Assembly: GCA_031376285.1 (NCBI GenBank)
Contig: JANMDN010000068.1
Coordinates: forward strand, 3,553-67,552
Origin: JANMDN01 sp031376285
Lineage (GTDB): Bacteria > Actinomycetota > Thermoleophilia > Miltoncostaeales > Miltoncostaeaceae
Direction: 5' to 3'
DNA: 64,000 nucleotides
Shown: positions 1 to 8,990 of the stretch, in pieces
Layout of the letters: every line of letters starts with the position of its first letter
Position numbering within the stretch: the first letter of the stretch is position 1
Notes under the pieces: model-generated
What the model was told of the DNA's origin: nothing
The model's input: only the letters and a program-made list of their open reading frames with translations
Databases searched by the model: none
Position numbers and translations under genes: made by a program

Positions 1-434
1 TCGATCAAACCGAACGGCCGCAAGAGCTCCTCGAAGCGTTCGAGGTGGTCGGCTGCACCGGCGAGCTGGATGGTGAGGCTTTCCGTGGCGACGTCGACGA
101 TCTTGCCTTCGAAGATCTCGACGAGCTGGATGACCGCGGGCCGGCTGGTCGTATCGGCGCGAACCTTGAAGAGCGCCAACTCGAACGCCACCATCCGCTC
201 AGGGTCGAGGTCGCGGATCTTGATGACGTTGATGAGCTTGTCGAGTTGCTTGGTGATCTGCTCGACCGGAAAGCGCGACGCGTCGACGGTGATCGTCATC
301 CGCGAGCGCTGAGGGTCCTCAGTTGGGCTCACCGCGAGTGAATCGATGTTGAAGCCTCGCCTGGTGAAAAGCCCCGAGACGCGTGACAGGACGCCGGGCT
401 TGTTCTCGACGAGGACTGAGAGGGTGTGTTTCAC
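1..434 (-). CDS. ilvN: Acetolactate synthase small subunit, partial (3' end outside window)
   Basis: This is the regulatory subunit of acetolactate synthase, which makes branched-chain amino acid precursors and binds valine for feedback control. Reading the minus strand from a GTG at 434 gives VKHTLSVLVENKPGVLSRV followed by GLFTRRGFNIDSLAV, the classic N-terminal ACT domain of IlvN/IlvH. The frame stays open to the window edge and runs through the start of the C-terminal domain (LIQLAGAADHLERFEEL-like), so roughly the last 15-25 residues are missing. An ATG at 447 is out of frame, which supports the GTG start. The gene is divergent from the response regulator at 516. The large subunit IlvB is normally upstream but is not seen in this window. 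Confidence 0.93.
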   Translation of the reverse strand, partial: MKHTLSVLVENKPGVLSRVSGLFTRRGFNIDSLAVSPTEDPQRSRMTITVDASRFPVEQITKQLDKLINVIKIRDLDPERMVAFELALFKVRADTTSRPAVIQLVEIFEGKIVDVATESLTIQLAGAADHLERFEELLRPFGLI

Positions 435-515
435 GACGGGGGAGCATACCCGCCCGCGTGCGACCTGACCCGGCGAGTCCCACGAAGTCCGCTGGCTGGG
501 CTACGCTCCACGGCG

Positions 516-1208
516 ATGGAGAGCCGCCTACTCGTCGTTGAAGACGACCCCCAAGTCGGATCGATGCTCGTGCGCATGCTCGGGTACGAGGGCTTCCAGG
601 TCGACTGGGCACAAGATGGGGCCAGCGCGCTCGAGAAAATCGCCAAGAGCGCCCCGGACCTCGTGCTGCTCGACCTCCTCCTGCCCGACATCGACGGCGT
701 CGAGGTGTGCCAGCGGATTCGCACGACCTCGGCCGGCCTGCCTGTGCTCATGCTCACCGCGCGCGACCAAGAAGACGACAAGGTGCTCGGACTCGACACC
801 GGCGCCGACGACTACATGGTCAAGCCCTTCTCGACCGCTGAGCTCGTCGCCCGGGTGCGGGCGCTGCTGCGCCGGGCGCGGATGCGTCGCGAAACACCGG
901 AGCGCAAGTTCGCCGACCTCACCCTGAACGCCGCGACACGCGAGGTATTTCGCGGCACGCGGCTGATCGAGCTGACCCGGCGCGAGTTCGATCTGCTGGC
1001 GATGTTCATGGAGCGCCCCCGCGTGGTGCTCGACCGAGAGACCCTCCTGACCGAGGCGTGGGGTTACCCACCGGAGCTCGCAGAGAGCACCAATGTTGTC
1101 GACGTCTACGTCGGCTACCTACGCCGCAAGCTCGAAGACAGCACTGAGCCGCGGCTGATCTGGACCGTCCGTGGCACCGGTTGGGTGCTGCGGGAGGCCA
1201 GACCCTGA
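516..1208 (+). CDS. OmpR/PhoB-family two-component response regulator
   Basis: This is a DNA-binding response regulator of 230 residues. The receiver domain has the acidic pair near residues 10-11, the phospho-acceptor Asp in LLDLLLPD (about D53) and the conserved Lys in MVKPFS (about K103). A winged-helix effector domain follows, with the typical LTRREFDLLAMF and the C-terminal TVRGTGWVLRE. I chose the ATG at 516 because MESRLLVVEDD begins exactly at the receiver domain; the longer frame from 426 adds residues with no domain. It overlaps the histidine kinase gene by 28 bases, so the two are surely co-transcribed and probably translationally coupled. The regulated genes cannot be told from sequence. 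Confidence 0.93.
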   Translation: MESRLLVVEDDPQVGSMLVRMLGYEGFQVDWAQDGASALEKIAKSAPDLVLLDLLLPDIDGVEVCQRIRTTSAGLPVLMLTARDQEDDKVLGLDTGADDYMVKPFSTAELVARVRALLRRARMRRETPERKFADLTLNAATREVFRGTRLIELTRREFDLLAMFMERPRVVLDRETLLTEAWGYPPELAESTNVVDVYVGYLRRKLEDSTEPRLIWTVRGTGWVLREARP

Positions 1209-2605
1209 CCCCGGGGAAACTTTCCACCAGACTCGCGCTGATCTCCGCGGCGTGCGTGCTCGCGGCCGTTACGGCGTTCGCCATCCTCGCCTCGCTGCAG
1301 ATCAGCCGGGCCGAGTACCGCCGACTCGACCTCAACCTCGAGTCGAAGGCGCAGGCGATCAGCCGGGACATCCAAATGGCGGAGAAGGAGGGGAGAAACG
1401 ACCGGGACAACTTCTGGCAGTACTGGGGAAACGAGCAACCGGGGCAACCGATCAGGCGGCTCAACACGGGAGGGCGCTCCCAGAGCAGGGCGCTGCCGAC
1501 TCCGAAGCGCCCAGGTCAAGGCGAGAACGTCTCGATCAGCTCGCGACCGTTTCGGATGTACACGCTCCTCATCCCCGACGCCGGGACCGGTATCGAGAGC
1601 AGCATTCGGGTGGCGACCTTCTCGGGCATTCCTCAGCGCGCGATTCGTGAGGCTCGGACGCGCCTCTTCATCGGCGCGGCCCTCGCCGGGGCCCTCTCGG
1701 TGCTCGCCGCCCTCCTCGCGGCTCGCCGTGGCCTGCGGCCGCTCGACACGGTGCAGAACGCCGCCGAGTACGTCGCCGACAGCGAAGACCTCCAGGTCCG
1801 CATGGCCGAGCAGGGGCCACCGGAGGTGCGCGCTCTCGCCGGTTCCCTCAATCGCATGCTGGAGCGCCTGTCGGCCTCGCAGAACCGCCTCCAGGTCGCC
1901 CTCGAGGAGCAGCGTCGCTTCGCGCAGGACGCATCCCACGAGCTTCGGACGCCCCTGACGGCCATCCGTGGCCACCTCGACATCCTCGAGCGTTACGAGA
2001 TTCCGGACGAGGAGCGCGACACCATCTTGGGCGAGATGGGCGAGGCCGCTGACCGAATGAAGCGCCTCGTCGAGGGCCTGCTTGCGCTCGCGAGAACCGA
2101 GGGCCGTGCCGGCCCCGGGGAGACCGTCGAGCTGTGCGAAACGCTGCGCGAAATCGCGACGGTCGAAGGTGAGGGTCCGTTCATCGCAGAGGAGGACGAG
2201 ATGATCGTGACCGGCGACCGGGAGCAAATCCGCGGCATCTTCACGAACCTCGTCGACAACGGTCGTCGCTACGGGGGCAACATCACCATCCACGCCCGTC
2301 GCGAAGAAGACTGGGCTGTGGTCGAGGTCGAAGACGACGGGCCCGGCATCCCCGAAGATGACCGCGAGCGTGTGTTCGACCGCTTCTACCGAGCGCCGGG
2401 GCTGCGCTCAACCCCGGGCTCAGGACTCGGGCTTGCGATCGCCCGGCAGGCGACGACACGCATCGGCGGAACCCTGGAGCTGATCGACGGCGACAAGGGC
2501 GCCCGCTTCGAAGTTCGACTCCCGATTGCCGTGCCTCTCGAGGAGCCGCCCGAGCCGCCCCCGGGAGTCGCCCCGGTGGGCGACTACGAGGACGACGACG
2601 AGTAG
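1181..2605 (+). CDS. Sensor histidine kinase partner of the upstream regulator
   Basis: This is a membrane sensor kinase of 474 residues. TM1 lies at about residues 17-37, followed by a short extracytoplasmic sensor of about 120 residues. TM2 lies at about 160-180 and is followed by a HAMP linker. The DHp helix carries the phospho-acceptor His in QDASHELRTPLTAIRGH (H253). The ATPase domain has an N box with NLVDNGRRYGG, a G1 box DDGPGIPEDD and a G2 box GSGLGLAIA. The sensor part is not a recognised ligand-binding fold, so the stimulus is unknown. The 3' end overlaps the converging ammonium transporter gene by 22 bases, giving a very acidic tail (YEDDDE). Confidence 0.92.
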   Translation: MGAAGGQTLTPGKLSTRLALISAACVLAAVTAFAILASLQISRAEYRRLDLNLESKAQAISRDIQMAEKEGRNDRDNFWQYWGNEQPGQPIRRLNTGGRSQSRALPTPKRPGQGENVSISSRPFRMYTLLIPDAGTGIESSIRVATFSGIPQRAIREARTRLFIGAALAGALSVLAALLAARRGLRPLDTVQNAAEYVADSEDLQVRMAEQGPPEVRALAGSLNRMLERLSASQNRLQVALEEQRRFAQDASHELRTPLTAIRGHLDILERYEIPDEERDTILGEMGEAADRMKRLVEGLLALARTEGRAGPGETVELCETLREIATVEGEGPFIAEEDEMIVTGDREQIRGIFTNLVDNGRRYGGNITIHARREEDWAVVEVEDDGPGIPEDDRERVFDRFYRAPGLRSTPGSGLGLAIARQATTRIGGTLELIDGDKGARFEVRLPIAVPLEEPPEPPPGVAPVGDYEDDDE

Positions 2606-3912
2606 TTCGTGTGCTGGTGAGGTTCCTCGGGTTCGGCACCGAGCACCTCGATGAAGCGCTCCGGGTAGCCGAACATCCCGTGCTCGGCGATGTCGAGGCC
2701 CGCGAGCTCGACCTCCTCGGGGGCTCGCAGCCCGACGGTCGCGGCGATCACCTTGAAACAGACGAAGGCGGCGGCGAAGCTGAACGAGGCGATCGCGGCC
2801 CAACCGAGGAGCTGCCAGCCAAGCTGCGTGAAGCCGCCGCCGTAGACGAGCCCTTCGCGGCCCACCTTTAGCGACGCTGCGGCCGACGGCGTCGTCAGGA
2901 AGCCCGCGCTGAGAACGCCGATCGTTCCACCCATGCCGTGACCTGCGATCGCCCCGATCGGGTCGTCGACGCGGAGGCGGTCGACGAGGAGCACAATCGG
3001 CACCATCGCCATCCCGGCAATAAGGCCGATGAGCGCGCCACCCCAGGGCGCGACGAAGGCGCATGGCCCAGCGATCGCTCCGAGGCCGGCGATCGCGCCG
3101 TTCCCGATCATGCCGATGTCGAGCGTCTTCACGAGGAGCCGTGCCATGACGGTCGCGCCAATCACTCCGAACGCGCCCGCGAGGTTCGTGACGAGGATGA
3201 CCCGGCCGATCGGCTGGCCGACCGCGCCGAGGAACGAACCGGCGTTGAAACCCATCCACCCCACCCAGAGGATCAAAATCCCGAAGATGGCGATCGGCAT
3301 CGAGTGCCCCGGGATCGGCTGGGCCTTGCCATCACGGAACTTCCCGATTCGCGGCCCGATCACGATGGCCCCTGCAAGTGCCGCCGAGGCGCCGCACACG
3401 TGCACGACGCCGGAGCCGGCGAAGTCCTGGAAGCCCTTGTCGGCGAGCCATCCCGCGCCCCACACCCAGTGCGCGACGATGGGATAGATCACGCCAACGA
3501 AGAGAACCGCGAACGGCAGGTAGGCCCCGAACTTGGTGCGGTCGAGCATGGTGCCCCACACGATCGCGAGCGCGATCGCGGCGAACATCGCCTGGAAAAA
3601 GAACTTCGTCGGCTCGTCAACGGCCGAGTAGGCAAGCGACTTGACGCCGTCCGGACCGCTTCCGAGCTCGATGAACCACCCGCTCGCGCCCGCGAAGTCG
3701 TTGCCGTCGCCGAATGCGATGGCAAAACCAATCGCCCAGAACGTCGCGAGTGAGAACGCCAGGTTGACGAGGATCTTCGCGACGACCGCTCCAGCGTGCT
3801 TCATCCGAACGAGGCCGACCTCGAGCATCGCGAAGCCCGCCTGCATGAGAAGAACGAGGCATCCCGCGAAGATGACCCAGATCGTGTCGATTGCGGCGTT
3901 CGTTGCTTCCAA
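2584..3912 (-). CDS. amtB: Ammonium transporter, Amt family
   Basis: This is a polytopic inner-membrane channel for ammonium/ammonia, 442 residues with about 11 predicted membrane segments. Family signatures are visible throughout: the N-terminal AGFAMLEVGLVRMKHA, the mid-protein VHVCGASAALAGAIV, and GFNAGSFLGA. The later helices include GHGMGGTIGVLSAGF with the conserved His. The C-terminal cytoplasmic tail is short and ends in a run of serines. No glnK (PII) gene follows it, which is unusual because amtB and glnK are normally paired; the regulator may be elsewhere. The gene converges on the histidine kinase gene with a 22-base overlap. Confidence 0.95.
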   Translation of the reverse strand: MEATNAAIDTIWVIFAGCLVLLMQAGFAMLEVGLVRMKHAGAVVAKILVNLAFSLATFWAIGFAIAFGDGNDFAGASGWFIELGSGPDGVKSLAYSAVDEPTKFFFQAMFAAIALAIVWGTMLDRTKFGAYLPFAVLFVGVIYPIVAHWVWGAGWLADKGFQDFAGSGVVHVCGASAALAGAIVIGPRIGKFRDGKAQPIPGHSMPIAIFGILILWVGWMGFNAGSFLGAVGQPIGRVILVTNLAGAFGVIGATVMARLLVKTLDIGMIGNGAIAGLGAIAGPCAFVAPWGGALIGLIAGMAMVPIVLLVDRLRVDDPIGAIAGHGMGGTIGVLSAGFLTTPSAAASLKVGREGLVYGGGFTQLGWQLLGWAAIASFSFAAAFVCFKVIAATVGLRAPEEVELAGLDIAEHGMFGYPERFIEVLGAEPEEPHQHTNYSSSSS

Positions 3913-4124
3913 GGTTCCGGCTCCGGTCTTGTGCTGTCCCGACGGCCCACGGCGCGCGAGCAGCGTTGGCCACTCGGCCTAGCGATCGTGCCAATCCCGG
4001 GGCGGCGAGCCTTTATGCAGATGGATAGAGCGCATCCTTCGGGGCTGCGCCATATGTACAAACCAGCGGGGCTGCCCGTCGCGGCGTCGTAGGCTGCCCG
4101 TACCGATTCCTACGAGGACGCCAC

Positions 4125-5081
4125 ATGCCGACCGTTCGTGCGCTTGTCATCACCGAGTTCGGAGCCCCTCCGGAGCTGGGCCAGGTCGAGACCGCCTCTG
4201 CGCAGGACGGTCAGGCGGTGCTTCGTTTGCTTGCCGGTGGGCTGAACCCGGTCGACCTCGCCATCGGAAGCGGCCGCTTCTACATGAAGTTGCCGCAGCC
4301 ACCGTTTGTCGCCGGCGGCGAGGCCGTGGCCGAGGTCGTCTCGTCGTCTCGGTTTCCGGCGGGCACGCGAGTCTGGGCCCTGCAGCAGACCGGTTCATTT
4401 GCCGAGGTGTTTACCTGCGCCGACGCGGCCCTCGTGGAGGTGCCCGACGGGGTCGCGCCGAGCGTCGCTGTGGCGATGGGCATCGCGGGGCTTGCGGGGT
4501 GGATGGCGGTCCGAAACCGCGGTGAGCTGCGCGCGGGAGAGACCGTCCTCGTCCTCGGTGCGAGCGGTGCCGTCGGGCAGGTCGCGATCCAGGCGGCGCG
4601 TCTCGGGGGCGCCGGTCGAATCGTCGCTGCCATGCGAAACCCCGATGGGGAGGAACGCGCCCGGTCGATCGGCGCTCACGCGGTGGTCACACTCGGTAGT
4701 GGCGACGACACGTCCGCGCTCCAGGCCGCGTGCCTTCCGGGAGCGACGCTCGTCATCGACACGTTGTGGGGCGCGCCGATCGTCGCCGCGCTACCCGCCC
4801 TTGCTCCCCGGGCCCGGATCGTCCAGGTCGGGGGCGGCGCAGGGCCGATCGTGGAGTTCCCTGCTGGGCCACTTCGGGGTGGACGGATCGACATCCGAGG
4901 CTTCTCGGTCTTCAACGAACGCCAAGCCGACCTCGCCGAGAGCTTCCAGGAGCTGGCGGCGGCCGCGGGACGCGAGGAGGTCACGGTGCCGACAGAGGAG
5001 GTCGCCCTCGCCGACGGTCCGAGCGCGTGGGCCCGCCAGGCAGCCGGCACGGGCGGCGTGAAGCTGGTGCTCGTTCCCTAG
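4125..5081 (+). CDS. Zinc-independent MDR oxidoreductase (quinone reductase-like)
   Basis: This is a medium-chain dehydrogenase/reductase of 318 residues. The N-terminal GroES-like domain contains GGLNPVDLAIGSGRFY and a PPFVAGGEAVAEV core. The Rossmann domain contains the dinucleotide-binding loop VLGASGAVGQVAIQAA (about residues 142-157). The structural-zinc cysteine cluster of alcohol dehydrogenases is absent, which fits the NADPH:quinone reductase branch. The substrate cannot be predicted. It stands alone, on the strand opposite the ammonium transporter. The start at ATG 4125 is preceded by ACGAGG, a weak ribosome site. Confidence 0.85.
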   Translation: MPTVRALVITEFGAPPELGQVETASAQDGQAVLRLLAGGLNPVDLAIGSGRFYMKLPQPPFVAGGEAVAEVVSSSRFPAGTRVWALQQTGSFAEVFTCADAALVEVPDGVAPSVAVAMGIAGLAGWMAVRNRGELRAGETVLVLGASGAVGQVAIQAARLGGAGRIVAAMRNPDGEERARSIGAHAVVTLGSGDDTSALQAACLPGATLVIDTLWGAPIVAALPALAPRARIVQVGGGAGPIVEFPAGPLRGGRIDIRGFSVFNERQADLAESFQELAAAAGREEVTVPTEEVALADGPSAWARQAAGTGGVKLVLVP

Positions 5082-5135
5082 GGACCTGCGCAGGTTCGGG
5101 TGTCTGAGTCGCCACGCTGGGGCAGACGATCTGAT

Positions 5136-5177
5136 TGTCTGGCGCCCTGTTGACACTGTCTGGCGCCCTGTTGACAC
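5136..5177. repeat. Perfect 21-bp tandem duplication carrying two -35-like hexamers
   Basis: The unit at 5136-5156 is repeated exactly at 5157-5177. Each copy ends with TTGACAC, so two consensus -35 hexamers lie 21 bp apart (5150-5155 and 5171-5176) in front of the small membrane gene at 5265. A TAGCGT -10-like box lies at 5211, which is too far from the second -35 for a standard promoter. The duplication could be a regulator site or a chance slippage event. Confidence 0.6.
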
Positions 5178-5264
5178 TCACCGTCGCCGGGGATGGTCCG
5201 GGCGCGTTGCTAGCGTCTGGGTTGGCTGGCGAGTCACTCGTCATCCGATGAGAAAGGACACGCG

Positions 5265-5513
5265 ATGGCAGCGCGCAGGGGCTACGTACCGGCATGGCAT
5301 CGGGTCGCCGCGGCGGTGCTCGACTTCTTCACCGTCTTCTTGGCTGCCGGCTTCGGGATCGCCGCCCTCACCGACGACATCAACGACAACGGCTTCAGCC
5401 TGAGTGGCTGGCCTGCGCTGGCGCTCCTCGTGATCCTCGTCGCGTACTTCTGGATCTCGAGGCGCTACCTCGGCGGCTCGATCTGGGACCGCGTCTTTCG
5501 CATTCCCCGCTGA
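5265..5513 (+). CDS. Small RDD-like membrane protein
   Basis: This is an 82-residue protein with two predicted membrane helices (about residues 13-33 and 47-66). The pattern RVAAAVLDFFTVFLAAGFG and the ending SIWDRVFRIPR resemble the N-terminal half of RDD-family membrane proteins, which are longer. The start is supported by GAAAGGA about 9 bases upstream of the ATG. It has no close neighbour on the same strand, and its function is unknown. Confidence 0.75.
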   Translation: MAARRGYVPAWHRVAAAVLDFFTVFLAAGFGIAALTDDINDNGFSLSGWPALALLVILVAYFWISRRYLGGSIWDRVFRIPR

Positions 5514-5625
5514 GCCGCTCAGCGGGCCTCGAAGAGTGGTCTCCAACTCCCTGTCGTCGCCAGAATTGTCCCACGGGGGCCACGCCCAGGCCAAGTCGGG
5601 CGCGGCGTTCTCCCTGTCCACGGGC

Positions 5626-7986
5626 CTACGGCCCTGGACTTGGGGGCTTCTTCAACGGCTTCGTCCCGAGGACGATCAGCAGGTCGTAGGTGAGGTCGCC
5701 CTTGACAGCAGTAGAGTCCTCGGGCGTCTTGAGGAACTCAGTCGGAAGGCCCTCTGTGGATCCTCCCCGGGCGATTCCAAGGCGTCGGGCGAACGTCGCA
5801 CCCGCCCCTTCCTTGCCCGGTGCCCAGAGGACGAACGACTCCTCTGGCGGGTCAGAATCGGTCAGGTACCTACCACCAGCCATGGTCGCGCCACGAAGCT
5901 CGCCAAATCGGATCTTGGAGTTGACGATCCAGGGCGGGGTGGAACGGTTGGAGAAATCCACGATGCCGACTCTCACCCCTGCGACCGGCGACGCAGAGGC
6001 CGTGATTGGCTCGGCCTTAGACAGGCGACTGACCAGCTCCGGCGGGGCGGCGAGGGCCGGCGCGGTCACGTCGAGCAGGACGGTACTTCCGGCGGGCATC
6101 GCGCTACCGCCCTCGGGAACCTGCCCGACAACCGTGTCGGCCCCATCAAAGCCAACACGACTCGTCGAGCGAATCTCGACCTTGAAGCCGGCGTCCAAGA
6201 GCTTGCGCTTGGCATCCTCGACGGAGACCGACGGCCCCGTTCGCGGTACGCCGAGGCTGGAGCCCATGACGTCGGGAACAGCGACGCCCTCGCCGGCTGG
6301 GACGCGGACCAGCTCAGGTAGTTCGCGAGGAGGCTGCGGCGACGAACCGACCGACAGCTGAAAACGGACTCCCGCAAGGCGTCCGAGTTCATGTCCTTCG
6401 CTGTCGCGCGCGATGAGGGCGAGTGGTGTACCTCGCCCCTGGGGAATGAGCACCCAGAAGCCGCCGCCGAGCGGGAGTTCTTCCTCGCCATTGCGGTAGA
6501 GCGCCGTGACGCGAGCAACTCGTGACGAGGCCCTTCCGATCATGAGGGCAAGCCCCGCTGGGCCGGTCTCGGATCCTCCGGCTTCCAGAGGAAATACCCC
6601 GGGCTTCTCAAGATTCGAGAACTCCACCCCCCCAAGGACTCCACCTCCACCTGCACCAGAGCCGGGACCAAGCGTGATGAGGAAGCCGACTTCTCGTCCG
6701 GTCGAGTCCTGGGGCTGCACAAGGTTCCCAAGTAGGCCGCGAACGGTCCAAGCCTCTGCTCGACCCTCGGGAAAGTCAGCGATGATGTGCCGAACGAGCT
6801 TCGTCGGCGCCGTGATGCTGCCGCCCGATGGGTATCCCCGCATCGTCTGACGAATCCCCACGCTGACCTTCGGATCGTCGATGTCCAGCGCCTCAGCGTC
6901 GACGCGCGGAGGGGGTTCGTGCCCCAGGCTCGAAAGGGTCACCGTGCGACCGGGAGCCATCGCGACGCCGACCTCGGGGAATTGACGAACAACTTCTCCC
7001 GCGCGAGCCAGCCGAGCGCCGCGGCCTGCATCAAGGCGCTCCATATAGATCACGCGGTCCACGTCGTCGAGCGTCCTGAGCTGAACGACAAAACCAAGGG
7101 CTTCCAAGCGGGCGACGGACGCGTCGAGGTCGACGCCGACGACTCCTGGGATCGTCGGACCAGCATCGGCGGCGCCAAGTGGCTGAGCCGGATCGATCGG
7201 TCGCCGCGCAATTGGGTCGGCCCCAGGGATGCGTGCGAGTTCGCTTCGGTCCCGGCCATAGGCATGGACCTGGAACCCCGCGACTGGTGCACCATCGACC
7301 GCCGCAATCCAGTACCCGTGAGCGACAGCTCCCGTCTCGTCGCTTGTCTCGGTCCGGAGTTTGATACCCACGACCTCGGGCAAGGCGCGGCCACCAACCG
7401 CCCAGTTTCTTCGACCACGACCTCCTACGCATTGAATGATCGCGACCGAACTTGGATCAGGAGCCGGGCCGCAGCGGGAGCTTCCTTCCCACCCCGATTT
7501 CGGGCTCGTGATGAGCGTCTGCTCCAGACCGAAACGCCGATCAAACCAAGTCCATAGCGCATAGGGCCCTTCAGGCCGGTCGACGAACACCTGTCGTCGC
7601 AGCGTCCCCGGGCTGATCGACGCTCCGTTCGCTTTCAGGTCTTGGGGTACCTCGTCAGACTCGACCGGGATCGCCGGTTGATCGTCAGCCGGGGTGACCG
7701 TGCGCTTCGTCGGCCCGTCGCCGCCGAGGCTGATTTTCACCGTTGTCCCGTCGTCCAGCCATGGGCGTGCGACGAGCAGCGAGACACCGCCAGCCAGTGC
7801 CGCCACGCCGAGTGAGCCGGCCAGCAGCCTCCGCATCGGGAGCCACACTGGCAGCCGGGGGCGGTGAGAGCCGTCTCGGACGAAACGATCCATGAGCGCT
7901 TGCTCCGTCCGGCTCGTCACTGCCGGGCCAGGAGGGGCGACATGCTGGCGTACGTCGCGAAGTCGGCTTTCGAGGTCAGGGCTCAT
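5626..7986 (-). CDS. Large single-pass membrane protein with PASTA-type repeat, likely anti-sigma partner
   Basis: This 786-residue protein has a cytoplasmic N-terminus of about 48 residues rich in charged residues, one membrane helix (about 49-70, LLAGSLGVAALAGGVSLLV) and a very long outer region. One PASTA-like domain is clear near residues 590-665 (VPDVMGSSL, then VEDAKRKLLDAGFKVEI and QVPEGGSAMPAGS). A second, weaker one lies near 270-345 (IPGVVGVDLDASVARLEALGF). PASTA domains bind cell-wall fragments in known proteins. The start overlaps the ECF sigma factor stop by four bases (ATGA), so the pair is translationally coupled. I infer that it is the membrane anti-sigma partner sensing the envelope. 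No zinc-binding anti-sigma motif (HxxxCxxC) is visible. Confidence 0.75.
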   Translation of the reverse strand: MSPDLESRLRDVRQHVAPPGPAVTSRTEQALMDRFVRDGSHRPRLPVWLPMRRLLAGSLGVAALAGGVSLLVARPWLDDGTTVKISLGGDGPTKRTVTPADDQPAIPVESDEVPQDLKANGASISPGTLRRQVFVDRPEGPYALWTWFDRRFGLEQTLITSPKSGWEGSSRCGPAPDPSSVAIIQCVGGRGRRNWAVGGRALPEVVGIKLRTETSDETGAVAHGYWIAAVDGAPVAGFQVHAYGRDRSELARIPGADPIARRPIDPAQPLGAADAGPTIPGVVGVDLDASVARLEALGFVVQLRTLDDVDRVIYMERLDAGRGARLARAGEVVRQFPEVGVAMAPGRTVTLSSLGHEPPPRVDAEALDIDDPKVSVGIRQTMRGYPSGGSITAPTKLVRHIIADFPEGRAEAWTVRGLLGNLVQPQDSTGREVGFLITLGPGSGAGGGGVLGGVEFSNLEKPGVFPLEAGGSETGPAGLALMIGRASSRVARVTALYRNGEEELPLGGGFWVLIPQGRGTPLALIARDSEGHELGRLAGVRFQLSVGSSPQPPRELPELVRVPAGEGVAVPDVMGSSLGVPRTGPSVSVEDAKRKLLDAGFKVEIRSTSRVGFDGADTVVGQVPEGGSAMPAGSTVLLDVTAPALAAPPELVSRLSKAEPITASASPVAGVRVGIVDFSNRSTPPWIVNSKIRFGELRGATMAGGRYLTDSDPPEESFVLWAPGKEGAGATFARRLGIARGGSTEGLPTEFLKTPEDSTAVKGDLTYDLLIVLGTKPLKKPPSPGP

Positions 7987-8506
7987 GCGGGCACCTCCAT
8001 GGCGGAGCGAAGATCCTTGAGTGCGCGCGACAGGCGCGAATGAACGGTTCCTTCCGGGATGTCCAGGACGGATGCGATCTCCGGCAGGGTGTAATCAAGC
8101 CAGTAGTGCATGACGACCACCGCACGCCGGTCCGGGGTCAGTCGCGCCACCGCCGCGCGAAGGGGCTCGTTGGAGCCGCCGTGTTCTGGCGCCGCGAGGT
8201 CACCTGCCGAGTCGATCGACACCGTTGGCCGCACGCGGCGCATCTCGTCGATCGAACGGTTCACCGCGATTCGGTGAATCCAGGTGCGAAACGACGACCG
8301 ACCATCGAAGCGTGCAAGCGATCGGAATGCCCGTTCGAACGCGTCTTGGGCGATGTCGGCGGCGGCGGTAGTGCTCCCGGTGAGTCCCGATGCGAGGCGG
8401 TGAACCCCGCTCCAGTGCTCGCGAAAAGGTCGGTCAGCGCGTCGCGCTCACCCCGAGCTGCGGCCCGAACGGTGTCGTGCTCGGAGCGCGAAGTGGTCAT
8501 TGTCAT
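7983..8506 (-). pseudogene. ECF sigma-70 factor, split by a one-base frameshift
   Basis: An extracytoplasmic-function sigma factor is readable only by changing frame. The first part (MTMTTSRSEHDT to ALTDLF) is in one frame from ATG 8506. The rest of region 2 (REHWSGVHRLASGLTG, then DAFERAFRSLARFDGRSS) continues in another frame, after the T4 run at 8424-8427 on the plus strand complement. Region 4 is intact (LPEIASVLDIPEGTVHSRLSR). One extra T in the run would restore a protein of about 174 residues. This may be an assembly error, a real null allele or, less likely, programmed slippage. The downstream PASTA gene overlaps it by four bases. Confidence 0.85.
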
Positions 8507-8558
8507 TGCGGGTTAGACGCACCGGACGCGCGATCTTGTCCCGCACGTCATCCAGGAA

Positions 8559-8990
8559 CTACGAATCGAGCGGGTGACGCCAACGAAGGCCGGGAAAGCG
8601 GGCGTAGCCCCGATCAGCCGTGACCCACTCACAGCCGCTCTCGATCGCAAGGGCCGCGTGATAGGCGTCGGCGACGAGGTTGCCGCGTGCCTCAGCCCGC
8701 TGGCACAGATCATTGAAGATTGACCAATGCCGGCCGCCTGGGCGGACGATGACGCAGTTGCCGGAGGTGCGGATGACTTTGGTGAACCCCAGTGCGCGTT
8801 GAATCGGCGTCGGATATTCAAAGATTTTTGGGTTGGTTGCGATACGGACGAATCCCGAGAGCACCAGCTCGCTGATGGCAAACGAACGGTCGCCGTTCAG
8901 CACATCTTCCAGCCACGCGCGATGCTCGTCATGGCGAGGTGATTCTTCGCGGTGGGCGTAAATGAGGACGTTGACATCAGGAAGGAAAAT
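8559..8990 (-). CDS. vapC: VapC-type PIN-domain toxin with a non-standard start
   Basis: VapC toxins are PIN-domain RNases. The homologous N-terminus IFLPDVNVLIYAHREESPRH lies upstream of the first GTG, and it contains the catalytic Asp of DVNVLIYAH. Later acidic residues are seen in NLVADAYHAALAI and WVTADRGYARF. In this frame no ATG, GTG or TTG exists between the upstream stop and the catalytic core; ATT at 8990 or ACG at 8993 are the only near-start codons. A strong GGAGGG (8996-9001) lies five bases before the ATT. The gene overlaps vapB by 14 bases. The ATG at 8903 would remove the active site. Confidence 0.8.
   Translation of the reverse strand: MFLPDVNVLIYAHREESPRHDEHRAWLEDVLNGDRSFAISELVLSGFVRIATNPKIFEYPTPIQRALGFTKVIRTSGNCVIVRPGGRHWSIFNDLCQRAEARGNLVADAYHAALAIESGCEWVTADRGYARFPGLRWRHPLDS

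Noticed and set aside
2938..3753. 271-residue open frame antisense to amtB
   Set aside because: Composition is charged and repetitive (Asp/Arg/Glu), typical of a shadow of a high-GC gene; the amtB motifs on the other strand are certain.
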